A stretch of 64,000 nt of DNA, taken from assembly GCA_902593845.1 (NCBI GenBank), contig CACJJV010000003.1, forward strand, positions 49,074 through 113,073. Reading direction: 5' to 3'. This DNA comes from an uncultured Pelagibacteraceae bacterium. GTDB taxonomy: Bacteria > Pseudomonadota > Alphaproteobacteria > Pelagibacterales > Pelagibacteraceae. Below are positions 57,687 to 64,000 of this stretch, piece by piece; positions within the stretch are counted from its first letter, which is position 1; each line of letters begins with the position of its first letter. Under the pieces are notes generated by a model. That model did not search any database. It worked only from the letters and a program-made list of their open reading frames with translations, and was not told the origin of the DNA. A program made the translations under genes and the position numbers.

Positions 57687-60370
57687 AAAAAAAAGATCTT
57701 TATTATGAGAGAATTCCTACAAAGCTTTTAAGAGAGGATGTTAGATATTTAGGAAACATATTAGGGCAGGTAATAAAGGCACAAGAGGGACAAAAGTTTT
57801 TTAATTTAATTGAAAAAGTTAGAAAATTATCAAAAGCTAATAAAGCCAATCCTAACTCAAAAAAACTAAATAATGATGTAATTAACGCAATCAAAAAACT
57901 TGATCCTAAAAATACTTTTAAATTAACTCGAGCATTTTCACATTTTATGAATTTTATGAATTTAGCCGAGCTAGTTGATGCCTCTAGAAGTATAAACGAA
58001 AATGAAAATAATAAGAAAAAATTAAACAAAAAAAATTTATTTATTGAGGAAATTTTTGAGGACTTATTTAGAAAAAAAAATATTTCAAACAATAAGATTT
58101 ATGATTTAGCTAAAAATCTTAATATAGGTATTGTTTTAACAGCTCATCCGACAGAAGTAAAAAGAAGAACTTTAATTCAAAAATATCACAAAATTATAGA
58201 GATACTTGAGGAGAGAGAATTGTTTAAAAATTTTCCCTCAAAATTAAAAGTTCTCGATAAAAATCTTTACGATGAGTTGACGATTATTTGGAATACGGAT
58301 GATCTTAAAAGATTTAAACCATCACCATTTGATGAGGCTAGATGGGGATTGGCCATCATTGAGGATAGTCTGTGGGATACAGTTCCAAAAGTTTATAGAA
58401 AATTAAATTCTATATTTGTAAAAAATATGAATAAAAATTTACCAAAAAACTTTAATCCTATTGTATTTGGTTCATGGATGGGTGGTGATCGAGATGGCAA
58501 TCCTAATGTTACTTCAGAAGTAACAAGAAAAGTAATTTTACTTTCTAGATGGGAAGCAGCTAAATTATATGAAAAAGCTCTCACTAAAATAATAAGATCC
58601 TATTCTATGGAAAAGGCTTCAAAAAAAATCTTAAGTAAAGTTGGTCAATCATTTGAGCCTTATAGAGTTTTTTTAAGACCTTTGAGAGACAAAATGAGAA
58701 TTACCCATAGATCTATAGAACAACACTTGGTGCATAATAAGCCGTTAGATCAAAAAAAATTATTAAGTTCTCGAGAGGAAATTCTTAAACCTTTAAGAGT
58801 TGTAAGAGAGTCTTTAGAGCAAAATCAAAATGAGAATATTGCTAGTGGTGAATTGTTAGATTTAATGAGGCGAGCAAAATGTTTTGGGATTAATTTAGCT
58901 AGATTAGATATAAGACAAGAGTCTGCAAGACATAAACAATTAATATCTGAGTTTGTTAAGACGAAGTATAAAAAAAATTATTCAAATTTTACTGAAAAAG
59001 AAAAAATAAAATTTTTAAAGAAATTCATTACTTCTAAATCTAATAAAATTAGAAATTTTCAATTTAAAAATAAAGAAAATAAGGAAGTATGGACAACCTT
59101 CAATACATTATCTAAAGAGCCGCCAGAGTGTTTAGGTGCATATGTAATATCTATGACTACCTCTGCTTCAGATATTTTATCAGTATCTTTCTTACAAAAA
59201 GAGGCAAATATAAAAAACAAATTAAGAGTAGTTCCTTTATTTGAAACTTTAGATGATCTTGTTAATGCAAGATCCATAGTGGAAACCCTGTTCTCACAAA
59301 AATGGTATAGAAAACTGATCAATCATGAACAGGAGGTAATGATTGGATACTCAGACTCAAGTAAGGACGCTGGAAAAATATGTGCTAGTTGGCATCAATA
59401 TAAAGCACAAGAAGAAATAATAAAATTAGCAAAAAAATTTAAGATTAAAGTAACCTTCTTTCACGGCAGAGGTGGATCTGCTGGTAGAGGAGGAGGTCCG
59501 ATACAGGCTACTTTAAGATCACAACCTCCAAATTCAGTTAATGGCAATATTAGAATTACTGATCAAGGTGAAGTAATTCAACAAAAGTATGGTTATGAAC
59601 CTTTAGCTAATTATAATTTATGTAGTTACATTGGTGCTGTTACAGAGGCTACATTAAATCCCCCACCAATTCCTAAAAAAAATTGGAGAGATCTAATTGA
59701 AAAAATGTCCGACATTTCTAAAAATTCTTATAGAAAAAATATAAATCAAAATTCAGATTTTATTCAGTATTTTAGGACTGTTACTCCTCATAAAGCACTT
59801 GGTAAATTATCCATTGGTTCAAGACCATCAAAAAGAAAAAATGTTGATAATATAAAAAGCTTAAGGGCAATACCTTGGGTATTTGCGTGGACACAGATCA
59901 GATTAATGCTTCCCGCATGGTTGGGAAGCGCAGAAGCATTAAGATACTCTTATATCAAACAGTTTAGAAAAACTTTATATGATATGGAAAAAAATTGGCC
60001 TTTTTTTAATTCAATGCTTGATATGCTTGATATGGTAATTTCTAAAGCTGATCCAGAAATTTCAAAAATTTATGAGGAGTTTCTTGCTGACAAAAAACTT
60101 CAAAGAGTTGGACAAAAACTAAGATTTCAATTTGATACAATAAAGGTATTAAATAAAAAAATTACTCCGAAGGAAATTTTGAAGATAAGAAAAGAATTTA
60201 GATCTAAGGTATTAGCAAGAAATATTTACTCTGAGGTTTTAAATATTATTCAGCCAATAGTTATTTACAAATTAAAAAAGAAAAAAGATAGAAAAAATAG
60301 AAAATATTTAGAGGACGCTTTGCTGACTTCTATCGCAGGTATTTCTGCTGCCATGAAAAATACTGGATGA
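57683..60370 (+). CDS. ppc: Phosphoenolpyruvate carboxylase
   Basis: 895 residues, usual bacterial length. Catalytic His in VLTAHPTEVKRRT (about 152-164), FGSWMGGDRDGNPNVT, GYSDSSKDAG, the glycine-rich FHGRGGSAGRGGGPIQ, and QGEVIQQKYG. It fixes bicarbonate onto PEP to form oxaloacetate, the anaplerotic partner of ppdK. It overlaps the alginate-lyase-like gene by 4 bases and the GT2 gene by 4 bases. Confidence 0.97.
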   Translation: MKKKDLYYERIPTKLLREDVRYLGNILGQVIKAQEGQKFFNLIEKVRKLSKANKANPNSKKLNNDVINAIKKLDPKNTFKLTRAFSHFMNFMNLAELVDASRSINENENNKKKLNKKNLFIEEIFEDLFRKKNISNNKIYDLAKNLNIGIVLTAHPTEVKRRTLIQKYHKIIEILEERELFKNFPSKLKVLDKNLYDELTIIWNTDDLKRFKPSPFDEARWGLAIIEDSLWDTVPKVYRKLNSIFVKNMNKNLPKNFNPIVFGSWMGGDRDGNPNVTSEVTRKVILLSRWEAAKLYEKALTKIIRSYSMEKASKKILSKVGQSFEPYRVFLRPLRDKMRITHRSIEQHLVHNKPLDQKKLLSSREEILKPLRVVRESLEQNQNENIASGELLDLMRRAKCFGINLARLDIRQESARHKQLISEFVKTKYKKNYSNFTEKEKIKFLKKFITSKSNKIRNFQFKNKENKEVWTTFNTLSKEPPECLGAYVISMTTSASDILSVSFLQKEANIKNKLRVVPLFETLDDLVNARSIVETLFSQKWYRKLINHEQEVMIGYSDSSKDAGKICASWHQYKAQEEIIKLAKKFKIKVTFFHGRGGSAGRGGGPIQATLRSQPPNSVNGNIRITDQGEVIQQKYGYEPLANYNLCSYIGAVTEATLNPPPIPKKNWRDLIEKMSDISKNSYRKNINQNSDFIQYFRTVTPHKALGKLSIGSRPSKRKNVDNIKSLRAIPWVFAWTQIRLMLPAWLGSAEALRYSYIKQFRKTLYDMEKNWPFFNSMLDMLDMVISKADPEISKIYEEFLADKKLQRVGQKLRFQFDTIKVLNKKITPKEILKIRKEFRSKVLARNIYSEVLNIIQPIVIYKLKKKKDRKNRKYLEDALLTSIAGISAAMKNTG

Positions 60371-61566
60371 TATTCAAAAGAATTACTTTTTTAATTTTAT
60401 TGTCTTTTATAATTACCAATACCTCAAAAAGTGATTTTAAAGAAATAAAAAAAAAAGCAATAATTACTAAGCCAGAAATTATTTTTCCAATTCGAAAAGA
60501 CAAAAAAGGATGCATAAAAGATTTATATGTAAGTCCAGATAAAAACTATGTTTTACCAGTATTGAAAGTTGAAGCACCCTCTGGATACGGACTTGATAAT
60601 AGATTTGATTACGCCCTTAGTAAATTTGAGGATTTTAGCTTTCCCTGTGGTAGTGGAAATGTCGAAGCGTGTCAAAATGTTAAAAGAGTAATTTTAGAAT
60701 GGGCAAAAGCTAATGCTGCAAAAAGAACTGGACCCTCAGATGGAGAAGGAAGACATTGGAATGATACTTTAACCGTAAATTTATATATTGCTTCACCCAT
60801 GATGGCAGCATACTCATTTGCTAAACAAGTAATAGTTATTTCAAAGGCTGAGGATAAAATAATCAAAGATTGGTTTAAAAGGATTGTTAGAAAAAATAAA
60901 CATTTAATGTACGAATACTCTAATTATAAAACTGGATCGGGTGCAAACGGTACTCCTAAAAGAGCTCATAATCATGCTATATCATCTGCAGTGAGTCATA
61001 TGCAATTAGGTATTTTGCTTAACGACAGTAAATTTTTTAGAACCGCATTTAAAAATTTTGAAGCAGCCATAAGATATCAAAGAAAAGATGGAAGCATGCC
61101 TATTGAAACAAGAAGGGGTGGAAGGGCAATGTTTTATCAAGCAAGAGCCATGAATGCTTTGGCCGTCATTGCTATATTAGCTGAAAATCAAGGTTACGAT
61201 GTTTGGAATTATGAGCATAAAGGTAAAAATTATCATAACATTGTTAAATTTTTTATAGATTTTACTGAAAATAATGAAATTGTTTTCAAGTATGCAAAAA
61301 GCATGAAGCATCCAGGACCTGCTAAAAATTATAAGAAACAAGATCTTAATAGTAGGTCGAGCAGCAACTGGGGATGGTTGTATGCTTATGCTTCAAGATT
61401 TCCTGATCACGAAAATGTTCAAAGATTAAAAAAATGGTCTCAAGATAAAAGTAATCTTAATAGTTATCAGTGGGATATAGTTCATCATTATTTAAAAATT
61501 GGAAAAAGACCTTTTGGTTCAGCCTCTTGGACAGTTGTTGAACCTAATTGTCATTTTACTAAATAG
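60367..61566 (+). CDS. Alginate lyase family (PL5-like) periplasmic protein
   Basis: 399 residues with a signal peptide (about 1-22). The all-alpha toroid of PL5 polysaccharide lyases is suggested by HWNDTLTVNLYIASPMMAAY (130-149), RAHNHAISSAVSHMQLGILL (199-218; His201/Asn202/His203 in the place of the PL5 Asn-Asn-His), and SMPIETRRGGRAMFYQARAMNALAVIA (Arg253, Tyr257 at the catalytic Arg/Tyr positions). Family members cleave mannuronate-rich polymers by beta-elimination; in organisms without alginate they are thought to handle their own or scavenged polysaccharide. It is coupled to ppc by a 4-base overlap. Confidence 0.75.
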   Translation: MIFKRITFLILLSFIITNTSKSDFKEIKKKAIITKPEIIFPIRKDKKGCIKDLYVSPDKNYVLPVLKVEAPSGYGLDNRFDYALSKFEDFSFPCGSGNVEACQNVKRVILEWAKANAAKRTGPSDGEGRHWNDTLTVNLYIASPMMAAYSFAKQVIVISKAEDKIIKDWFKRIVRKNKHLMYEYSNYKTGSGANGTPKRAHNHAISSAVSHMQLGILLNDSKFFRTAFKNFEAAIRYQRKDGSMPIETRRGGRAMFYQARAMNALAVIAILAENQGYDVWNYEHKGKNYHNIVKFFIDFTENNEIVFKYAKSMKHPGPAKNYKKQDLNSRSSSNWGWLYAYASRFPDHENVQRLKKWSQDKSNLNSYQWDIVHHYLKIGKRPFGSASWTVVEPNCHFTK

Positions 61567-62839
61567 CTCTAATTGTCGGGAGGCAATAAAAATCTGCTGT
61601 ATCTATTTTAGAAGAGTATTGTCTTCTCATGTTCCATTTTTTATGAACACCTGCACTCGCAAGGCTTAATGTGGATCTCCCGTATCTATAATTAGTATTA
61701 TCAATTGATCGCATTAAACTTTTTATCTTTTCATCTTTTTCTGATGAAAATAAATTTTTTCTACCATCATCGTTACGTAGTCCTGTAAGCATGACACCTG
61801 CTTTCTGATATCGATATCCATTTTTGAAAATACTTTCTAAAATTGAAACTGCAGTTTTAACAGTTTCAATGCTATTATTTGTTGCAATTGGAAAATCAAT
61901 TGTCTTTGCATTTGAATAATAACCATAGTCTCTTTGAAAAGGACTGGTTCTGACAAAAACTGTAATTGCTTTTGCAACTAAAGACTCTGATCTAATTTTC
62001 TCAGATGCATTTAAACAATAATTTGCAACCGCTTCTTTTAATTCTTGAAATTTTTCAATTCTTTTTCCAAATGATCTTGAAACGACACAGCTCTTTCTTT
62101 TTGTTTGTGTTGTCTCTAAACTGATACAAGGCACCCCTCTAAGTTCCATTGCAGTTCTAGAACTTAAAACGTTGGAACATTTTTTGATCCAAGTATTAGA
62201 TTTATTTTTAAGTTGTTTTGCATTATAAATTCCATTCTTTTGATAAAACTTTGTAAGCTGCCTACCAACACCCCACACGTCATTAATTTCAACTTTTTCT
62301 AAAATAGGATCTAAATTCTCAATGCCAATTAAACTTGTGACTCCTGATTGTTTTTTCTTTGCAATATGATTTGCAACTTTACTTAAAGTTTTAGTTTTAG
62401 CGATACCGATACTAGTTGGAATCCCAGTCCATTGTAAAACTGTTTCTCTAATTTCTCTTCCAACTTTTTCAACTTCAGTATCTGGAAAATTAGATAAATC
62501 TATGAATGCTTCATCAATTGAATATACCTCTATTTCAGTATTAAATCTTTTCAGAGTTCTCATTACCCTTCTAGATAAATCTCCATACAAAGAGTAATTT
62601 GATGAAAAAACTTCAACTTTATTTTTTACAATAATATCTTTTGCTTTAAAGTAAGGCTCACCCATCTTGATCCCCAGCGCTTTTGCTTCATTGGATCTAG
62701 AAATGATACAACCATCATTATTGGATAAAACAACCACAGGTTTTTTTCTTATTTTTGGATTAAATAATCTTTCACATGAAACATAGAAAGAATTACAATC
62801 AACTAAGCCTATTTTTTTAGTACGTAGAATGGATGACAT
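61559..62839 (-). CDS. umuC: DNA polymerase V subunit UmuC
   Basis: 426 residues, Y-family polymerase. GLVDCNSFYVSCERLFNP (palm, first Asp), VVVLSNNDGCIISRS, and the catalytic SIDEAFIDLS near 104-113; helix-hairpin-helix NDVWGVGRQLTKFYQ, then the little-finger domain. The PolV-type ending (about 350 on) is present, so it is UmuC rather than DinB. It overlaps umuD by 23 bases; no other plausible start. It performs error-prone lesion bypass once UmuD is cleaved. Confidence 0.95.
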   Translation of the reverse strand: MSSILRTKKIGLVDCNSFYVSCERLFNPKIRKKPVVVLSNNDGCIISRSNEAKALGIKMGEPYFKAKDIIVKNKVEVFSSNYSLYGDLSRRVMRTLKRFNTEIEVYSIDEAFIDLSNFPDTEVEKVGREIRETVLQWTGIPTSIGIAKTKTLSKVANHIAKKKQSGVTSLIGIENLDPILEKVEINDVWGVGRQLTKFYQKNGIYNAKQLKNKSNTWIKKCSNVLSSRTAMELRGVPCISLETTQTKRKSCVVSRSFGKRIEKFQELKEAVANYCLNASEKIRSESLVAKAITVFVRTSPFQRDYGYYSNAKTIDFPIATNNSIETVKTAVSILESIFKNGYRYQKAGVMLTGLRNDDGRKNLFSSEKDEKIKSLMRSIDNTNYRYGRSTLSLASAGVHKKWNMRRQYSSKIDTADFYCLPTIRAI

Positions 62840-63212
62840 AAGTCACAACCCCCCAAATAAAAACATCTTCTTCTTCATTAATTAAAATTCTATTAGAAAA
62901 ATCTTTAGACCCAGAGGATAGAAATTTTTTATCTCTTTCTTGAACTAAAGTTTTAACTACAAGCTCATCATGAACATTTGCAATAACCGTTGAAAAATTT
63001 TTTGGTTTTAAACTTTTATCAACAACCAATAAGTCTCCATCATTAATCCCAACATCGACCATGGATTTACCCTGAACTCTGATAATAAAAGTAGCCGGAA
63101 CATTTTTGATTAAATGCATGTTCAGATCGATATCTTCTTCGATATAATCAGTGGCAGGTGATGGGAAACCAGCACCAGCTTTATGTAGATAATAGGGAAT
63201 AGTTAGTTTCAT
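62817..63212 (-). CDS. umuD: SOS-regulated UmuD protein
   Basis: 131 residues from the ATG at 63212. Self-cleavage would fall at Ala14-Gly15 (AGAGFPSP; Cys-Gly in E. coli). Catalytic Ser50 (GKSMVD) and Lys87 (LVVKTL) are spaced 37 residues apart, exactly as in E. coli UmuD (60 and 97). The start was chosen because the -10 element and SOS box lie directly in front; an ATG at 63242 would lie upstream of the -10 box. It is the regulatory partner of UmuC in polymerase V. Confidence 0.93.
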   Translation of the reverse strand: MKLTIPYYLHKAGAGFPSPATDYIEEDIDLNMHLIKNVPATFIIRVQGKSMVDVGINDGDLLVVDKSLKPKNFSTVIANVHDELVVKTLVQERDKKFLSSGSKDFSNRILINEEEDVFIWGVVTYVIHSTY

Positions 63213-63259
63213 GTTCTTGTTTTGTTCTAATTTATAGCCCATTTATACAATGCACGCAA
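63213..63259 (-). promoter_or_regulatory. SOS (LexA) box and promoter of umuDC
   Basis: GTTC-N7-GTTC at 63213-63227, the direct-repeat LexA box of alphaproteobacteria, begins one base before the umuD ATG. On the minus strand TTGCGT (63259-63254), 17-base spacer, TATAAA (63236-63231) gives a good promoter whose start near 63224 lies inside the box, so repressor would block initiation. The 5' leader would be only about 12 bases with no Shine-Dalgarno. Confidence 0.85.
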
Positions 63260-63283
63260 GAGGTTGTATTTTGAGTCCGTAAT

Positions 63284-63318
63284 TGAATCAAAAGTGAATC
63301 AAAACGTGAACATCAAAA
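63284..63318. repeat. Tandem direct repeats in the umuD-cupin intergenic region
   Basis: TGAATCAAAA occurs at 63284-63293 and again at 63295-63304 (period 11), followed by a weaker third unit TGAACATCAAAA at 63307-63318. The spacing of about one helical turn is that of tandem protein-binding sites. A perfect DnaA-type nonamer TGTGGATAA follows at 63335-63343. No further role is evident. Confidence 0.45.
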
Positions 63319-63396
63319 CTATATTTTGTATGCTTGTGGATAACTTCAACCAAGGATAGTTTTAAATTCTAATTTAATTATAAAAGGAGAAAAATA

Positions 63397-63747
63397 ATGA
63401 GTTCAATTGAAGTCAAAACTTTTGACAATCCAGACGAAAGTAACACGAATTTTAAAAATGCTAAAATAGATATTGTGAAAGTAGGAGATCAAAGAGTTAT
63501 GAGATTAGTTTTACAACCAGGTTGGAAATGGTCACAAGACATTAAACCAACAGTTGGCACAGATAGCTGTAAAGCAAAACATCTAGGTGTAATTGTTTCA
63601 GGAGCAGTTTGCGCAAAACATGATGATGGAACTGAATTAACTTATAAGGCTGGTGATGCATATTCAATAGAACCAGGTCATGATGGTTGGGTAGTAGGTG
63701 ATAAACCTGCAGTAGTTTATGAGTTTCATGGAAAATGGGGAGAATAG
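63397..63747 (+). CDS. Cupin-domain protein
   Basis: 116 residues, single cupin barrel: VLQPGWKWSQDIKPTVG and HLGVIVSGAVCAKHDDGTELTYKAGDAYSIEPGHDGWVVGDKPAVVYEFHG. The His residues at HLGV and PGHDGWV are possible metal ligands. Function not predictable from the fold. AAAGGAG before the ATG is one of the clearer ribosome binding sites here. It overlaps the next gene by one base. Confidence 0.85.
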   Translation: MSSIEVKTFDNPDESNTNFKNAKIDIVKVGDQRVMRLVLQPGWKWSQDIKPTVGTDSCKAKHLGVIVSGAVCAKHDDGTELTYKAGDAYSIEPGHDGWVVGDKPAVVYEFHGKWGE

Positions 63748-64000
63748 TGAAAAAACTATCGTGTCATTGTGGTGCTATAGAAGCTGAAATAAATTTAGAG
63801 GGAGACTTAGCCAAAGTAATAAAATGTAATTGTTCTATTTGTAAAAGAAAAGGAGCAATTATGTCTATGGTAAAAAATGAAGATTTTAAAATTGTTAAAG
63901 GTGAAGAAAAATTAAAACTTTATCAATTTCATTCAAAAGTTGCCAAACATTACTTTTGCTCAGATTGTGGAATTTATACCCATCACAACCCAAGAATAAA
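63747..64000 (+). CDS. GFA-family (glutathione-dependent formaldehyde-activating enzyme-like) protein, N-terminal part
   Basis: Open at the right edge; 84 complete codons from a GTG that overlaps the cupin stop (TAGTG). Zinc ligands follow the GFA/CENP-V pattern: LSCHCGAIE (C-x-C), KCNCSICKRKGA (C-x-C-x2-C), and HYFCSDCGIYTHH (C-x2-C). The family includes enzymes acting on S-hydroxymethylglutathione and proteins of unknown role. It is coupled to the cupin gene. Confidence 0.85.
   Translation, partial: MKKLSCHCGAIEAEINLEGDLAKVIKCNCSICKRKGAIMSMVKNEDFKIVKGEEKLKLYQFHSKVAKHYFCSDCGIYTHHNPRI

Noticed and set aside
63213..63242. ATG at 63242 as the umuD start
   Set aside because: It lies upstream of the -10 element and SOS box; the shorter form from 63212 has the full UmuD domain.
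63335..63343. Perfect DnaA box as a sign of a replication origin
   Set aside because: Only one nonamer is present, and by base composition about one is expected by chance in 64 kb of such AT-rich DNA. No cluster of boxes or origin-linked genes is near.

Overview
The window is a very AT-rich, densely packed stretch of an alphaproteobacterial chromosome. It almost certainly comes from the SAR11 clade (Candidatus Pelagibacter or a close relative). The grounds are the proteorhodopsin-ferredoxin-ferredoxin reductase cluster, the alphaproteobacterial gene orders (tkt-gap-pgk-fba, DUF4164-zapA, xseB-ispA-dxs, yebC-ruvC-tol-pal), TrcR (DUF1013), spacers of a few bases, and many start/stop overlaps. 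Both ends are cut inside genes (PhyH-family protein on the left, GFA-family protein on the right). No rRNA, CRISPR array, insertion sequence or integrase gene was seen. No stretch longer than 300 bases lacks a gene.

Layout. 1-3189: accessory surface-modification genes (PhyH oxygenase, large DUF6311 membrane protein, GT2 glycosyltransferase) ending at the 3' end of an initiator tRNA. 3214-11416: a leftward run of core genes: tkt, gap, pgk, class I aldolase, thiE, efp, suhB, rpmE, trcR, rpsU, tRNA-fMet. 11470-27197: a long rightward run: DUF4164, zapA, 5-formyl-THF cyclo-ligase, ymdB, yebC, a phage-like RuvC, tolQRAB-pal-cpoB, tilS, ftsH, folP, glmM, thiD, purA. 27194-29108: rpoH and an RluA-family pseudouridine synthase, leftward. 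29132-30384: tRNA-Arg, one sugar-methyltransferase-like gene, and a second 3' half of a tRNA-Arg, which has the structure of an integration scar. 30386-47132: ABC exporter, tsaC, xseB-ispA-dxs, aroC, pdxH, ispB, S49 peptidase, glyQS, ppdK, nadC, nadA, tRNA-Leu. 47138-51595: ygfZ, dihydroorotase, SMR transporter, prpE. 51808-54630: proteorhodopsin (blue-type residue at the tuning site), [2Fe-2S] ferredoxin, ferredoxin-NADP reductase, GST. 54627-61566: two tiny membrane ORFs, dksA, two glycosyltransferases, ppc, and a PL5-like alginate lyase family protein. 61559-64000: umuDC with a good alphaproteobacterial SOS box, a cupin and a GFA-family protein.

How it fits together. Central carbon genes (tkt, gap, pgk, aldolase, ppdK, ppc) support gluconeogenic and anaplerotic flux in an organism living on small organic acids. 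thiE and thiD fit thiamin synthesis from salvaged pyrimidine. Proteorhodopsin supplies light-driven proton motive force, which the Tol-Pal system also uses.

The most informative observations are these. (1) The tRNA-Arg appears to be a chimera: the orphan 3' half 1.2 kb downstream matches the 5' half better than the 3' half now attached. (2) The SOS box and promoter in front of umuD fix its start codon. (3) GAPDH lacks the Asp that normally selects NAD. (4) The 18-bp palindrome lies at the presumed proteorhodopsin promoter. (5) Two overlapping microproteins follow dksA. (6) Expected genes are missing from conserved neighbourhoods (ruvA, ruvB, ybgC, 6S RNA, nadB). I did not find a clearly new multi-gene system; the tRNA-Arg locus is the strongest lead.
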